The notes below the pieces were generated by a model. It saw only the letters and a list, made by a program, of their open reading frames with translations. It ran no database searches and had not been told where the DNA came from. A program made the position numbers and the translations under genes. This document shows, in pieces, positions 9,530 through 16,398 of a stretch of 64,000 bases of DNA. This DNA is from Bacteroidota bacterium. Its GTDB lineage: Bacteria; Bacteroidota; Bacteroidia; Chitinophagales; Chitinophagaceae. Position 1 is the stretch's first letter; every line of letters starts with the position of its first letter. The stretch lies in the NCBI GenBank assembly GCA_023416995.1, contig JAEZGI010000006.1, positions 1-64,000 on the forward strand, in the 5' to 3' direction.

Positions 9530-9560
9530 TTGCAGCATCCCGTCCGAAGCTCTAAATTTA
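9530..9560 (+). promoter_or_regulatory. clpS promoter (TTG, 20 bases, TAAATTTA)
   Basis: TTG at 9530-9532 and TAAATTTA at 9553-9560 are separated by exactly 20 bases, the spacing expected for a Bacteroidota sigma-A-type promoter; only the last base of TAnnTTTG differs. It lies 20 bases ahead of clpS and can serve both clpS and aat. Confidence 0.5.
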
Positions 9561-9579
9561 CATCCACCAACTTAACTGT

Positions 9580-9885
9580 ATGATAACCGCAGGACAGATT
9601 ACAAAACCGCTACAGGAAGAAGAGTCAGACGTCCTGACCATGCACGAGGATCCGTGCAACCTGATCGTCTGGAACGATGAAGTGAACACCTTTGAATGGG
9701 TGATTGAAACGCTGATGGAAGTTTGCGGGCACAGCCGTGAACAGGCCGAACAATGCGCCTATATAATCCATTACCAGGGTAAATATGCTGTTAAAAACGG
9801 CAGTTACGAAGAATTAAAACCACCTTGCGATGCCATTACAGAAAGAGGCATCAACGCCACTATTGAAATAGTTTCCGGCACCTGA
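9580..9885 (+). CDS. clpS: ATP-dependent Clp protease adaptor ClpS
   Basis: A 101-residue adaptor that delivers proteins with destabilising N-terminal residues to ClpAP/ClpCP. The core matches ClpS: LIVWNDEVNTFEWVIETL contains the ND pair that binds the alpha-amino group, followed by EVCGHSREQAEQCAYIIHYQGKY split by the usual turn, and GINATIEI at the end. The first 25 residues are the flexible N-terminal extension needed to engage the unfoldase. It is followed 24 bases later by aat, so the recogniser and the enzyme that makes its substrates are likely co-transcribed. Confidence 0.95.
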   Translation: MITAGQITKPLQEEESDVLTMHEDPCNLIVWNDEVNTFEWVIETLMEVCGHSREQAEQCAYIIHYQGKYAVKNGSYEELKPPCDAITERGINATIEIVSGT

Positions 9886-9909
9886 TACTGCTAACCAAAC
9901 CGTTTTCGT

Positions 9910-10578
9910 TTGCCCATTTTTGCGCTCGATCGTTCAATCATTTTTCCTCCTGTTCATCTTTCTGAACCAGATGGCCTGCTGGCGATCGGCGGTGATTTAT
10001 CTAAAGAACGTCTGCTTGCTGCGTATCGCCTTGGAATCTTTCCCTGGTATGAAGGAGCCGAAATTTTATGGTGGTGCCCGGATCCGCGATTTGTACTTTA
10101 TCCCGATGAACTGAAAGTGAGTAAATCGATGAGGTCCGTTATTCGCAAAGGGGACTTTCGTTTCACCATAAACAAAGCATTCACCGAAGTGATCACGCAT
10201 TGCCGTGAGGTAAGCAGACAGGGCCAGGATGGCACCTGGATCAGTCATGATGTATTGAACGCTTATACGCTGCTTCACGGTGAGGGTTATGCGCATTCGG
10301 CAGAAACCTGGCTGGATGGGCAGCTGGTGGGAGGTTTGTATGGAATCAGGATGGGGAAGGTTTTTTTTGGAGAAAGTATGTTTAGTCTCGTAAGCAATGC
10401 AAGCAAATTTGCTTTCATTAATTATGTAGAAGAGTTAAAAAGCGACGGTGTGGCGATCATCGATTGCCAGGTATATACACAACACCTGGAGTCACTCGGT
10501 GCAAGGATGATACCCCGTGTTGAATTCATCGAAACACTTAAGCAGTTAATTTCGCATCAGAATCGCGAACCCAGATAA
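9910..10578 (+). CDS. aat: Leucyl/phenylalanyl-tRNA--protein transferase
   Basis: A 222-residue enzyme that adds Leu or Phe from charged tRNA to proteins with N-terminal Lys or Arg, creating ClpS-recognised N-degrons. Typical motifs: FPPVHLSEPDGLLAIGGDLS near the N terminus, YRLGIFPWYE, WWCPDPRFVL, GTWISHDVLNAY, HSAETWLDGQLVGGLYG and FFGESMFS. The start appears to be a TTG at 9910, because no ATG or GTG precedes the conserved region in frame. Its last 22 bases overlap the convergent esterase gene. Confidence 0.94.
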   Translation: MPIFALDRSIIFPPVHLSEPDGLLAIGGDLSKERLLAAYRLGIFPWYEGAEILWWCPDPRFVLYPDELKVSKSMRSVIRKGDFRFTINKAFTEVITHCREVSRQGQDGTWISHDVLNAYTLLHGEGYAHSAETWLDGQLVGGLYGIRMGKVFFGESMFSLVSNASKFAFINYVEELKSDGVAIIDCQVYTQHLESLGARMIPRVEFIETLKQLISHQNREPR

Positions 10579-11288
10579 TGCGGCAATACTGCGCGCCAGG
10601 TGGGCCAGTCATGCGTCCATTCGTTCCCCCAGATATCCAGTTCATACCAGATGTTTTTGGAATAAAGGATGCCTGCAAAACGTTTTGCAGAATCGGGATC
10701 TTCATGAGCACCGCTGCCTGAAAATAAATGGATGTGCCCACTACAACGGATCTGTTCCAGCACATCGTGATTTTCGAGGTTTGGCATATAATGCATGGGA
10801 CTATTGAAGTAAACATCCTCATTAAAATATCCCCGGGTGTACTCAGTAAGATCATATACACCACTCATGGCTATACATCCATTCAACAAATCGGGACGTT
10901 TAAAAAACAGGTTGGCACTATGCAGGGCACCAAAGGAAGCGCCACTCACTATGATCGGCGTGTCGGCACTCGTTTGCAATTTTATAAATGGAATTACTTC
11001 TGCGTACACATACTCGTTCCAGGTATTATGACGAACCGCCTTATGATATGGATCCATATCATAATTCATCCAGCTTTCTGTATTGATACTATTAATGGAA
11101 AATACCTTCACTTTTCCAGCATCGATGAATGGCGCAAGCGCATCAATAAGCTGAAATCTTTCATACTCCAGAAAGTCGGCAGCGGCGGTTGGCACTAACA
11201 GCAATGCAAAACCGTAATGACCGTAAACACTTACGGGCATTTCTTTATTGAGACGGGGACTGTACCAGGAAGTGATGTGTCGTTCCAT
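10557..11288 (-). CDS. Esterase-family alpha/beta hydrolase
   Basis: A 243-residue cytoplasmic protein (no signal peptide) of the esterase-D-like alpha/beta-hydrolase group. The nucleophile elbow is GASFG with Ser118; the acid and base are probably in HEDPDSA and in the C-terminal THDW motif. The domain begins with a conserved TSWYSPRLNKEMPVSVYGHYG stretch in which a sugar- or siderophore-ester binding face would form. The substrate cannot be named. No operon partner; it converges on aat. Confidence 0.8.
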   Translation of the reverse strand: MERHITSWYSPRLNKEMPVSVYGHYGFALLLVPTAAADFLEYERFQLIDALAPFIDAGKVKVFSINSINTESWMNYDMDPYHKAVRHNTWNEYVYAEVIPFIKLQTSADTPIIVSGASFGALHSANLFFKRPDLLNGCIAMSGVYDLTEYTRGYFNEDVYFNSPMHYMPNLENHDVLEQIRCSGHIHLFSGSGAHEDPDSAKRFAGILYSKNIWYELDIWGNEWTHDWPTWRAVLPHYLGSRF

Positions 11289-11379
11289 GCAAAAAAATTA
11301 TGAATCGAATGTACATCAACACAGTGGCAAACATTCACGACATTTTGAAAAGACTTAAATAATTACTTATGAGCCTGTA

Positions 11380-11844
11380 TTATTTCTCGTAAACGGCATA
11401 ACGCTTCAGCGTAGTAATCTTAAGATTGTTGTTTTTGGCGCTTACCTTTTTGTATTCCCGGAACTTGTTTTCCTTATCAATAAAACCTACTATGCAGGTT
11501 TGTGGCTCATCACCTTTGCGGATTTCGACCTTCGGCTCAATGCCAAAATTTGGTATTTTCAATGTATCCTGCGCGCGCATTTCTTCGTACTCGATCTTCA
11601 TCAGGTAACGAAATGTATTTTCGGTTTCAAATATGTTCACCGCAAACTTCCAGTCGTTGAGTGGATTTGCGATTTTTTCAGAATGGGTCGCAACCGCATC
11701 CGGTTTGACTTCTGATCTTTTTAATGGAATTTTTTCAGTAACGGTTTGTACTGCAGCGGCGGTGTCTTCATTGGTCTCTTGTTTTGTTCCTTCACCACAC
11801 CCGGTAATCAATAGAATGCCCATCAAATAAATAAATCCTTTCAT
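11380..11844 (-). CDS. Small lipoprotein, unknown function
   Basis: A 154-residue protein with a lipoprotein signal peptide, MKGFIYLMGILLITGC, where Cys16 would be lipidated. The mature part begins with an acidic, threonine-rich linker and ends in a compact beta-rich domain (RYLMKIEYEEMRAQDTLKIP, then CIVGFIDKENKFREYKKVS). The frame is open further upstream into the neighbouring exonuclease gene, but the signal peptide fixes the start at 11844. No family recognised. It may share a transcript with the exonuclease gene 46 bases upstream on the same strand. Confidence 0.75.
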   Translation of the reverse strand: MKGFIYLMGILLITGCGEGTKQETNEDTAAAVQTVTEKIPLKRSEVKPDAVATHSEKIANPLNDWKFAVNIFETENTFRYLMKIEYEEMRAQDTLKIPNFGIEPKVEIRKGDEPQTCIVGFIDKENKFREYKKVSAKNNNLKITTLKRYAVYEK

Positions 11845-11890
11845 AGTTATTGTTTCAGTAATTGGAAAATACTCAGTATTCGCGAGTAAA

Positions 11891-13264
11891 TCAAATCGGG
11901 AAGACCCGTTTTTTGGCAGGTTGTTTATCTGCGAAGTTGTAGATGAGTCCGCGGATATAATCACTTTCGGGGTATTGAGTAAGATGTGTTTTTAACTGAT
12001 CGATGGTAGCGATCCGGGCATCAGCAGGTATATAACCCATTCCATAAAATCGTCCTCTTTCTACCAATACACAACTTTGTTCATAGTTATCTTTACCATC
12101 ATCAACTACGGCAAAGGTGGGCAGATGATTGTTGAGATAGTCGCGGGCCCTCCACACCCGCTCATTATACTGCGCAGGAGATTCTTTTTGTTCACAGGCA
12201 CCAAAACAAGCCACTTCCCCGGGATTTGTACAAGGGCCATCGGTTTTCTGCAGATAACAGAGTTTTGGGCATAAACCAAACTCAGTTATCAAACGGCGAA
12301 GCAGCCGGTGTCCCTCATGTAATAACTGGAAGGTATATAAGGCCTCCTGGTTTTTCATCTTTTTGTTGATGGCAAGCCTGAGGTATCCGTTCTGGTCCTC
12401 GAACGCATACAAACCATAAGCCGCTGTAAACCGCTTCTGGCTGGCATTGTATTGTGGCCATAAACGTTTGATCTCGACGCTCTCCAAAATAAAAGCCATG
12501 AGTTCTGTTGCGCAGGTATTGTAAGAAATGCTATAGATGTTACGCATAAATTCCTGGCGTTGCTTACCTGCACCATTATGCGAAAAATGACTTCTGACCC
12601 TGTATTTGATATTACGGGCCTTGCCAACATATATGATCTTTCCTTTTTGGTTATGAAAATAATATACTCCCGGTGTGTAGGGTAATTTTTCAATTTCTTC
12701 TTTCGGCAAAAACTGCGGAAGGTATTGCTCTTTTGAACCTTTTTTGAGAAACTGTTGCACATGCTGGAGACCATCATGTTTTAACATGTGTTCAAAAAGC
12801 GTAACAGTAGCAGCGGCATCGCCCCCGGCGCGGTGACGGTTTTCGATTTCAATTTCAAAATGCCGGCAGAGTTTTCCCAGGCTGTAGGATGTTAGTCCCG
12901 GGAACACTTTCCGGCATAACCGAACCGTGCAAAGTTTTGGAGTATTCAGTTCGAAGCCGCTGAGATGCAGATGATGTTTTACAAACGAGTAGTCAAAGTT
13001 GACATTATGCGCAATGAATATATTGTCTTTTAAAAGATCATAGATCTTTTCTGCTACCTCATCAAAAACCGGCGCGTTTTCTACCATTTCGGGTGTGATT
13101 CCTGTCAGCACCTGGATGTAGTAAGGTATTGGTCTTGCCGGGCAAATCAACGTTTCAAAAGTTTCTATGATACGTTCGCCGTCATGAACCACGATAGCTA
13201 TTTCAGTGATGTCGTTGTTTGCAGCATAGCCGCCCGTGGTTTCAATATCAACTATCGCATACAT
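11891..13264 (-). CDS. DEDDh exonuclease fused to a GIY-YIG nuclease domain
   Basis: A 457-residue two-nuclease protein. Residues 1-170 form a DnaQ-like 3'-5' exonuclease with the DEDDh motifs VDIETTGG (I), IAHNVNFDYSF (II) and HRAGGDA (III). Residues about 190-275 form a UvrC/Cho-like GIY-YIG domain (PGVYYFHNQKGKIIYVGKA, then RVRSHF). The C-terminal 180 residues contain a cysteine group (LCPKLCYLQKTDGPC, then CFGACEQ) like that of UvrC/Cho-related proteins. The architecture is common in Bacteroidota, where it is often labelled polymerase III epsilon; a repair nuclease is more likely than the replicative proofreader. Confidence 0.88.
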   Translation of the reverse strand: MYAIVDIETTGGYAANNDITEIAIVVHDGERIIETFETLICPARPIPYYIQVLTGITPEMVENAPVFDEVAEKIYDLLKDNIFIAHNVNFDYSFVKHHLHLSGFELNTPKLCTVRLCRKVFPGLTSYSLGKLCRHFEIEIENRHRAGGDAAATVTLFEHMLKHDGLQHVQQFLKKGSKEQYLPQFLPKEEIEKLPYTPGVYYFHNQKGKIIYVGKARNIKYRVRSHFSHNGAGKQRQEFMRNIYSISYNTCATELMAFILESVEIKRLWPQYNASQKRFTAAYGLYAFEDQNGYLRLAINKKMKNQEALYTFQLLHEGHRLLRRLITEFGLCPKLCYLQKTDGPCTNPGEVACFGACEQKESPAQYNERVWRARDYLNNHLPTFAVVDDGKDNYEQSCVLVERGRFYGMGYIPADARIATIDQLKTHLTQYPESDYIRGLIYNFADKQPAKKRVFPI

Positions 13265-13272
13265 GATGCTAA

Positions 13273-13280
13273 CAAAGTTA
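13273..13280 (-). promoter_or_regulatory. -7 promoter box (TAACTTTG) for the exonuclease gene
   Basis: On the minus strand, TAACTTTG matches TAnnTTTG and ends eight bases before the ATG of the exonuclease/GIY-YIG gene, implying a transcript with an extremely short leader. No TTG at the expected -33 position. Confidence 0.45.
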
Positions 13281-13419
13281 GTATTTGATATGTTAAAAAA
13301 CTTAGGAATTGATGTGTTTTTTCTTTTTCGCGGGGGTGGTTTAAACCAGGAGGTTCTTCGGAAAATACGTACTCCTGCTGTATTTTAACGTAATTTCAGC
13401 CATTTGGGGGCGCCATCAC

Positions 13420-13450
13420 TTGCATTCTTCAAAGTGAAATATTACATTTG
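13420..13450 (+). promoter_or_regulatory. Promoter (TTG, 20 bases, TACATTTG)
   Basis: TTG at 13420-13422 and TACATTTG at 13443-13450 are separated by exactly 20 bases, a full match to the Bacteroidota sigma-A-type promoter. The first gene downstream on this strand is the 36-codon membrane-peptide frame at 13584, followed by valS, so this promoter supports transcription of both. Confidence 0.65.
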
Positions 13451-13583
13451 TCTTGTGTTGCAACCCCTGGCTGCCACCCCTTGATCCCACCCTTCGAAAA
13501 TCTTCCGTATTTCTCAGACAATTTGTGTCCATCACCCTGGAAAACGATCATTATTAATTGTCACCAACTAAAAGCTGTCAAAA

Positions 13584-13694
13584 ATGAAGAAGACAAATTC
13601 TTTTCACATCGCGCAAAATGTAAAGATTGCATTGTTTGCCCTTGGCTTTCTTGGCCTGGTCATGTTCCTTTCGTACCTGTATTGGTATGCGTAA
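13584..13694 (+). CDS. 36-residue single-helix membrane peptide
   Basis: A short open frame from ATG 13584 to TAA 13692-13694. The peptide starts with a basic, polar segment (MKKTNSFHIAQNVK) and ends in one hydrophobic helix (IALFALGFLGLVMFLSYLYW). This K-rich start and single aromatic-capped helix is the usual shape of a real small membrane protein. A consensus promoter lies 134 bases upstream, and valS begins 53 bases downstream. No family recognised; conservation in relatives would decide whether it is real. Confidence 0.5.
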   Translation: MKKTNSFHIAQNVKIALFALGFLGLVMFLSYLYWYA

Positions 13695-13712
13695 GACGGG
13701 TTGAAAATTCCT

Positions 13713-13720
13713 TACTTTTG
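13713..13720 (+). promoter_or_regulatory. -7 promoter box (TACTTTTG) upstream of valS
   Basis: TACTTTTG fits TAnnTTTG and lies 27 bases ahead of the valS ATG. No well-placed TTG -33 box is present, so valS may also depend on the promoter at 13420-13450. Confidence 0.45.
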
Positions 13721-13747
13721 CATCCCGATAAAAGGATCATATAAAGT

Positions 13748-16396
13748 ATGGAACTCAGTAAGAATTATACCCCCGCTGCGGTTGAGGAAAAATGGTACAA
13801 ACACTGGATCGAAAAAGGCTATTTCCACAGTGAGCCCGATGAGCGGCCCGCCTATAGTGTGGTCATTCCTCCCCCCAATGTTACGGGTGTATTACACATG
13901 GGCCATACGCTCAACGAAACCGTACAGGACATATTGGTGCGAAAAGCACGCATGAGTGGTTTTAACGTTTGCTGGGTTCCCGGCAGCGACCATGCCTCTA
14001 TTGCTACCGAAGCTAAGGTTGTGCAGATGCTCGAAAAGGAAAAAGGCATCCGCAAAGCCGATCTGAGCCGCGAAGAATTTCTCCGATACGCCTTCGAATG
14101 GAAAGAAAAATACGGTAACATCATCTACCACCAGATTGAAAAACTCGGTTGTAGTGTTGATTGGAACCGGGTTTCTTTCACAATGGATCCCGACTACTAC
14201 AAAGCCGTTATAAAGGTATTTGTTGATCTGTATAATAAAGGCAAATTGTATCGTGGTGCCCGTATGATACACTGGGACCCTGCAGCAAAAACAGCCTTAA
14301 GTGATGAAGAAGTCGAATACCGGGATATCCAGGGAAAATTGTATTATGTAAAGTACCTGGTTACTGATGACCAGCCGACAGGCAACCCCCATACTCCGGT
14401 TACTGCTCCACGTTATATCACAATTGCCACCCAGCGTCCCGAAACCATTATGGGCGATACGGCAGTTTGTGTAAATCCAAATGATGAGCGATACGCGGCA
14501 CTTGCCGGCAAAAAAGTTATAGTACCGCTGGTGAACCGAGCGGTGCCCGTAATTTTTGATGAATACGTTGACCCTGCCTTTGGTACCGGCGCATTAAAGA
14601 TCACACCTGCGCATGATATCAATGATTATAACATCGGCTTAAAACATAACCTCGAGGTAATTGATACTTTAAATGAGGACGGTACGATCAGTGAAGCAGC
14701 CCAGGTACTGGTGGGTCTGGATCGTTTCGAGGCCCGCAAACTTGCGGTTGAACAATTGCGTGAACAGGGTTTACTGGAAAAAGAAGAAGAGTACACCACA
14801 AGGCTTGGTTTCTCTCAAAGAAGCGGCGCCGTTGTTGAGCCGAGAATTTCCACTCAATGGTTTGTAAAGATGAAGGAGCTCGCCGGTCCTGCTTTAGAGG
14901 AAGTAGTTGAGGGACGTATCAATATTCATCCTGGCGATAAATTCCTGGCAACTTATAAATACTGGCTCGAGAATGTAAAAGACTGGTGTATTTCAAGACA
15001 GCTTTGGTGGGGTCAACAGATTCCTGCCTGGTACGATGCCAATGGCACCTGCTATGTGGCAGAAACACTGGAACAATTACTGGAACAGCGTCCTGAGTTG
15101 AAAGGCGCTGAACTTACACAGGATCTTGACGTGATGGACACCTGGTTCAGCAGTTGGCTCTGGCCCATCGAAGTGTTCAAGGGTATCACGCAACCCGGCA
15201 ATAAGGACATCAACTATTACTATCCTACTTCCGTGCTTGTTACCGGGCAGGATATCATATTTTTCTGGGTGGCCCGTATGATCATGGCGGGAATGGAATA
15301 CAAACAGGAACGCCCGTTCCATGATGTGTATTTTACAGGGATGGTGCGTGATAAACAAGGCCGCAAAATGAGCAAAAGCCTTGGCAATTCGCCCGACCTG
15401 CTCGACCTCATCGATCGTTTCGGTGCAGATGCAGTGCGGTTTGGTATCATGATCTCCTCCCCCGCCGGAAATGATTTGTTATTTGATGAAAGCAGTTGCG
15501 AACAGGGGCGCAATTTCAACAACAAGGTCTGGAACGCTTTAAAGCTGGTGAAAAACTGGGAAGCGCGACTTGGCACCGAAGAACCCGAAATGGAACATTT
15601 TGCGGTGAACTGGTTCCGGCAGCGACTCAACGAGGTAAAGGCAGAAATTGAAGTGTTATATAAAGACTTCCGTTTGAGTGAAGCGCTGAAAAAAATCTAT
15701 TCGCTGATCTGGGATGATTTCTGTAGCTGGTATCTTGAATGGGCAAAACCCGGTTTTGAAATGCCGGTTAACCCTGGTGTTTATGAACATACCATTCGTT
15801 TCTTCACCGAGCTGATGCAGTTGCTTCATCCGTTTATGCCTTTTATTACTGAAGAGATTTACCACTTGCTTGACGAACGCAAACAGGACCTGGTGATCAC
15901 CCAGTTTGAAAGTGTGGCCATCGCGGATACTAATATTCTTCAGCAAGGGGAATTGTTGAAATCGGTAATCACTGCGCTCCGTGACGTACGTGTTAAAAAC
16001 AATATCAAATCAAAGGAACCCCTGAAACTGTATATCGTTTCTGAAAACGCCGCTACTTATAGTGAAATTCAGGATATACTCGTTAAACAGATAAATATCA
16101 ACGGCATCTCTCATGTAAGCGAAGCGGTTGCAAATACCATTTCGATTGTACACGGTACAGATAAATTCTACATTGAGACCGAAACTGTGATCGATAACAC
16201 CGCTCAGATAGCCGATTTACAAAAGGAACTGGACTATGTAAAAGGGTTTCTCGCTTCAGTAGAAAAAAAGCTTGGTAATGAAAGGTTCGTGTCCAATGCC
16301 AAACCCGAGGTTATCGCACTTGAGCAACAAAAGAAAGCAGATGCGTTGGCGAAGATGAAGGCGATCGAAGATAGTTTGGCTACGCTTCAGGCATAA
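13748..16396 (+). CDS. valS: Valine--tRNA ligase
   Basis: An 882-residue class I aminoacyl-tRNA synthetase that charges tRNA-Val. The HIGH-type motif is PNVTGVLHMGH with His50-His53, and the KMSKS motif, GRKMSKSLGN, lies near residue 540. The editing domain sits between them (TQRPETIMGDTAVCVNP). The C terminus carries the valine-type coiled-coil arm (LQKELDYVKGFLASVEKKL, ending in LAKMKAIEDSLATLQ). Length and domain order are normal. It converges on the outer-membrane protein gene with a two-base gap. Confidence 0.97.
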   Translation: MELSKNYTPAAVEEKWYKHWIEKGYFHSEPDERPAYSVVIPPPNVTGVLHMGHTLNETVQDILVRKARMSGFNVCWVPGSDHASIATEAKVVQMLEKEKGIRKADLSREEFLRYAFEWKEKYGNIIYHQIEKLGCSVDWNRVSFTMDPDYYKAVIKVFVDLYNKGKLYRGARMIHWDPAAKTALSDEEVEYRDIQGKLYYVKYLVTDDQPTGNPHTPVTAPRYITIATQRPETIMGDTAVCVNPNDERYAALAGKKVIVPLVNRAVPVIFDEYVDPAFGTGALKITPAHDINDYNIGLKHNLEVIDTLNEDGTISEAAQVLVGLDRFEARKLAVEQLREQGLLEKEEEYTTRLGFSQRSGAVVEPRISTQWFVKMKELAGPALEEVVEGRINIHPGDKFLATYKYWLENVKDWCISRQLWWGQQIPAWYDANGTCYVAETLEQLLEQRPELKGAELTQDLDVMDTWFSSWLWPIEVFKGITQPGNKDINYYYPTSVLVTGQDIIFFWVARMIMAGMEYKQERPFHDVYFTGMVRDKQGRKMSKSLGNSPDLLDLIDRFGADAVRFGIMISSPAGNDLLFDESSCEQGRNFNNKVWNALKLVKNWEARLGTEEPEMEHFAVNWFRQRLNEVKAEIEVLYKDFRLSEALKKIYSLIWDDFCSWYLEWAKPGFEMPVNPGVYEHTIRFFTELMQLLHPFMPFITEEIYHLLDERKQDLVITQFESVAIADTNILQQGELLKSVITALRDVRVKNNIKSKEPLKLYIVSENAATYSEIQDILVKQININGISHVSEAVANTISIVHGTDKFYIETETVIDNTAQIADLQKELDYVKGFLASVEKKLGNERFVSNAKPEVIALEQQKKADALAKMKAIEDSLATLQA

Positions 16397-16398
16397 TC

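Noticed and set aside
11891..13264. Exonuclease gene called DNA polymerase III epsilon
   Set aside because: The fused GIY-YIG and Cys-rich C-terminal region show a repair-type nuclease rather than the replicase proofreading subunit.
13448..13744. 98-codon frame upstream of valS on the plus strand
   Set aside because: It needs a non-ATG start inside the promoter and overlaps the better-supported 36-residue frame; the composition is not protein-like.
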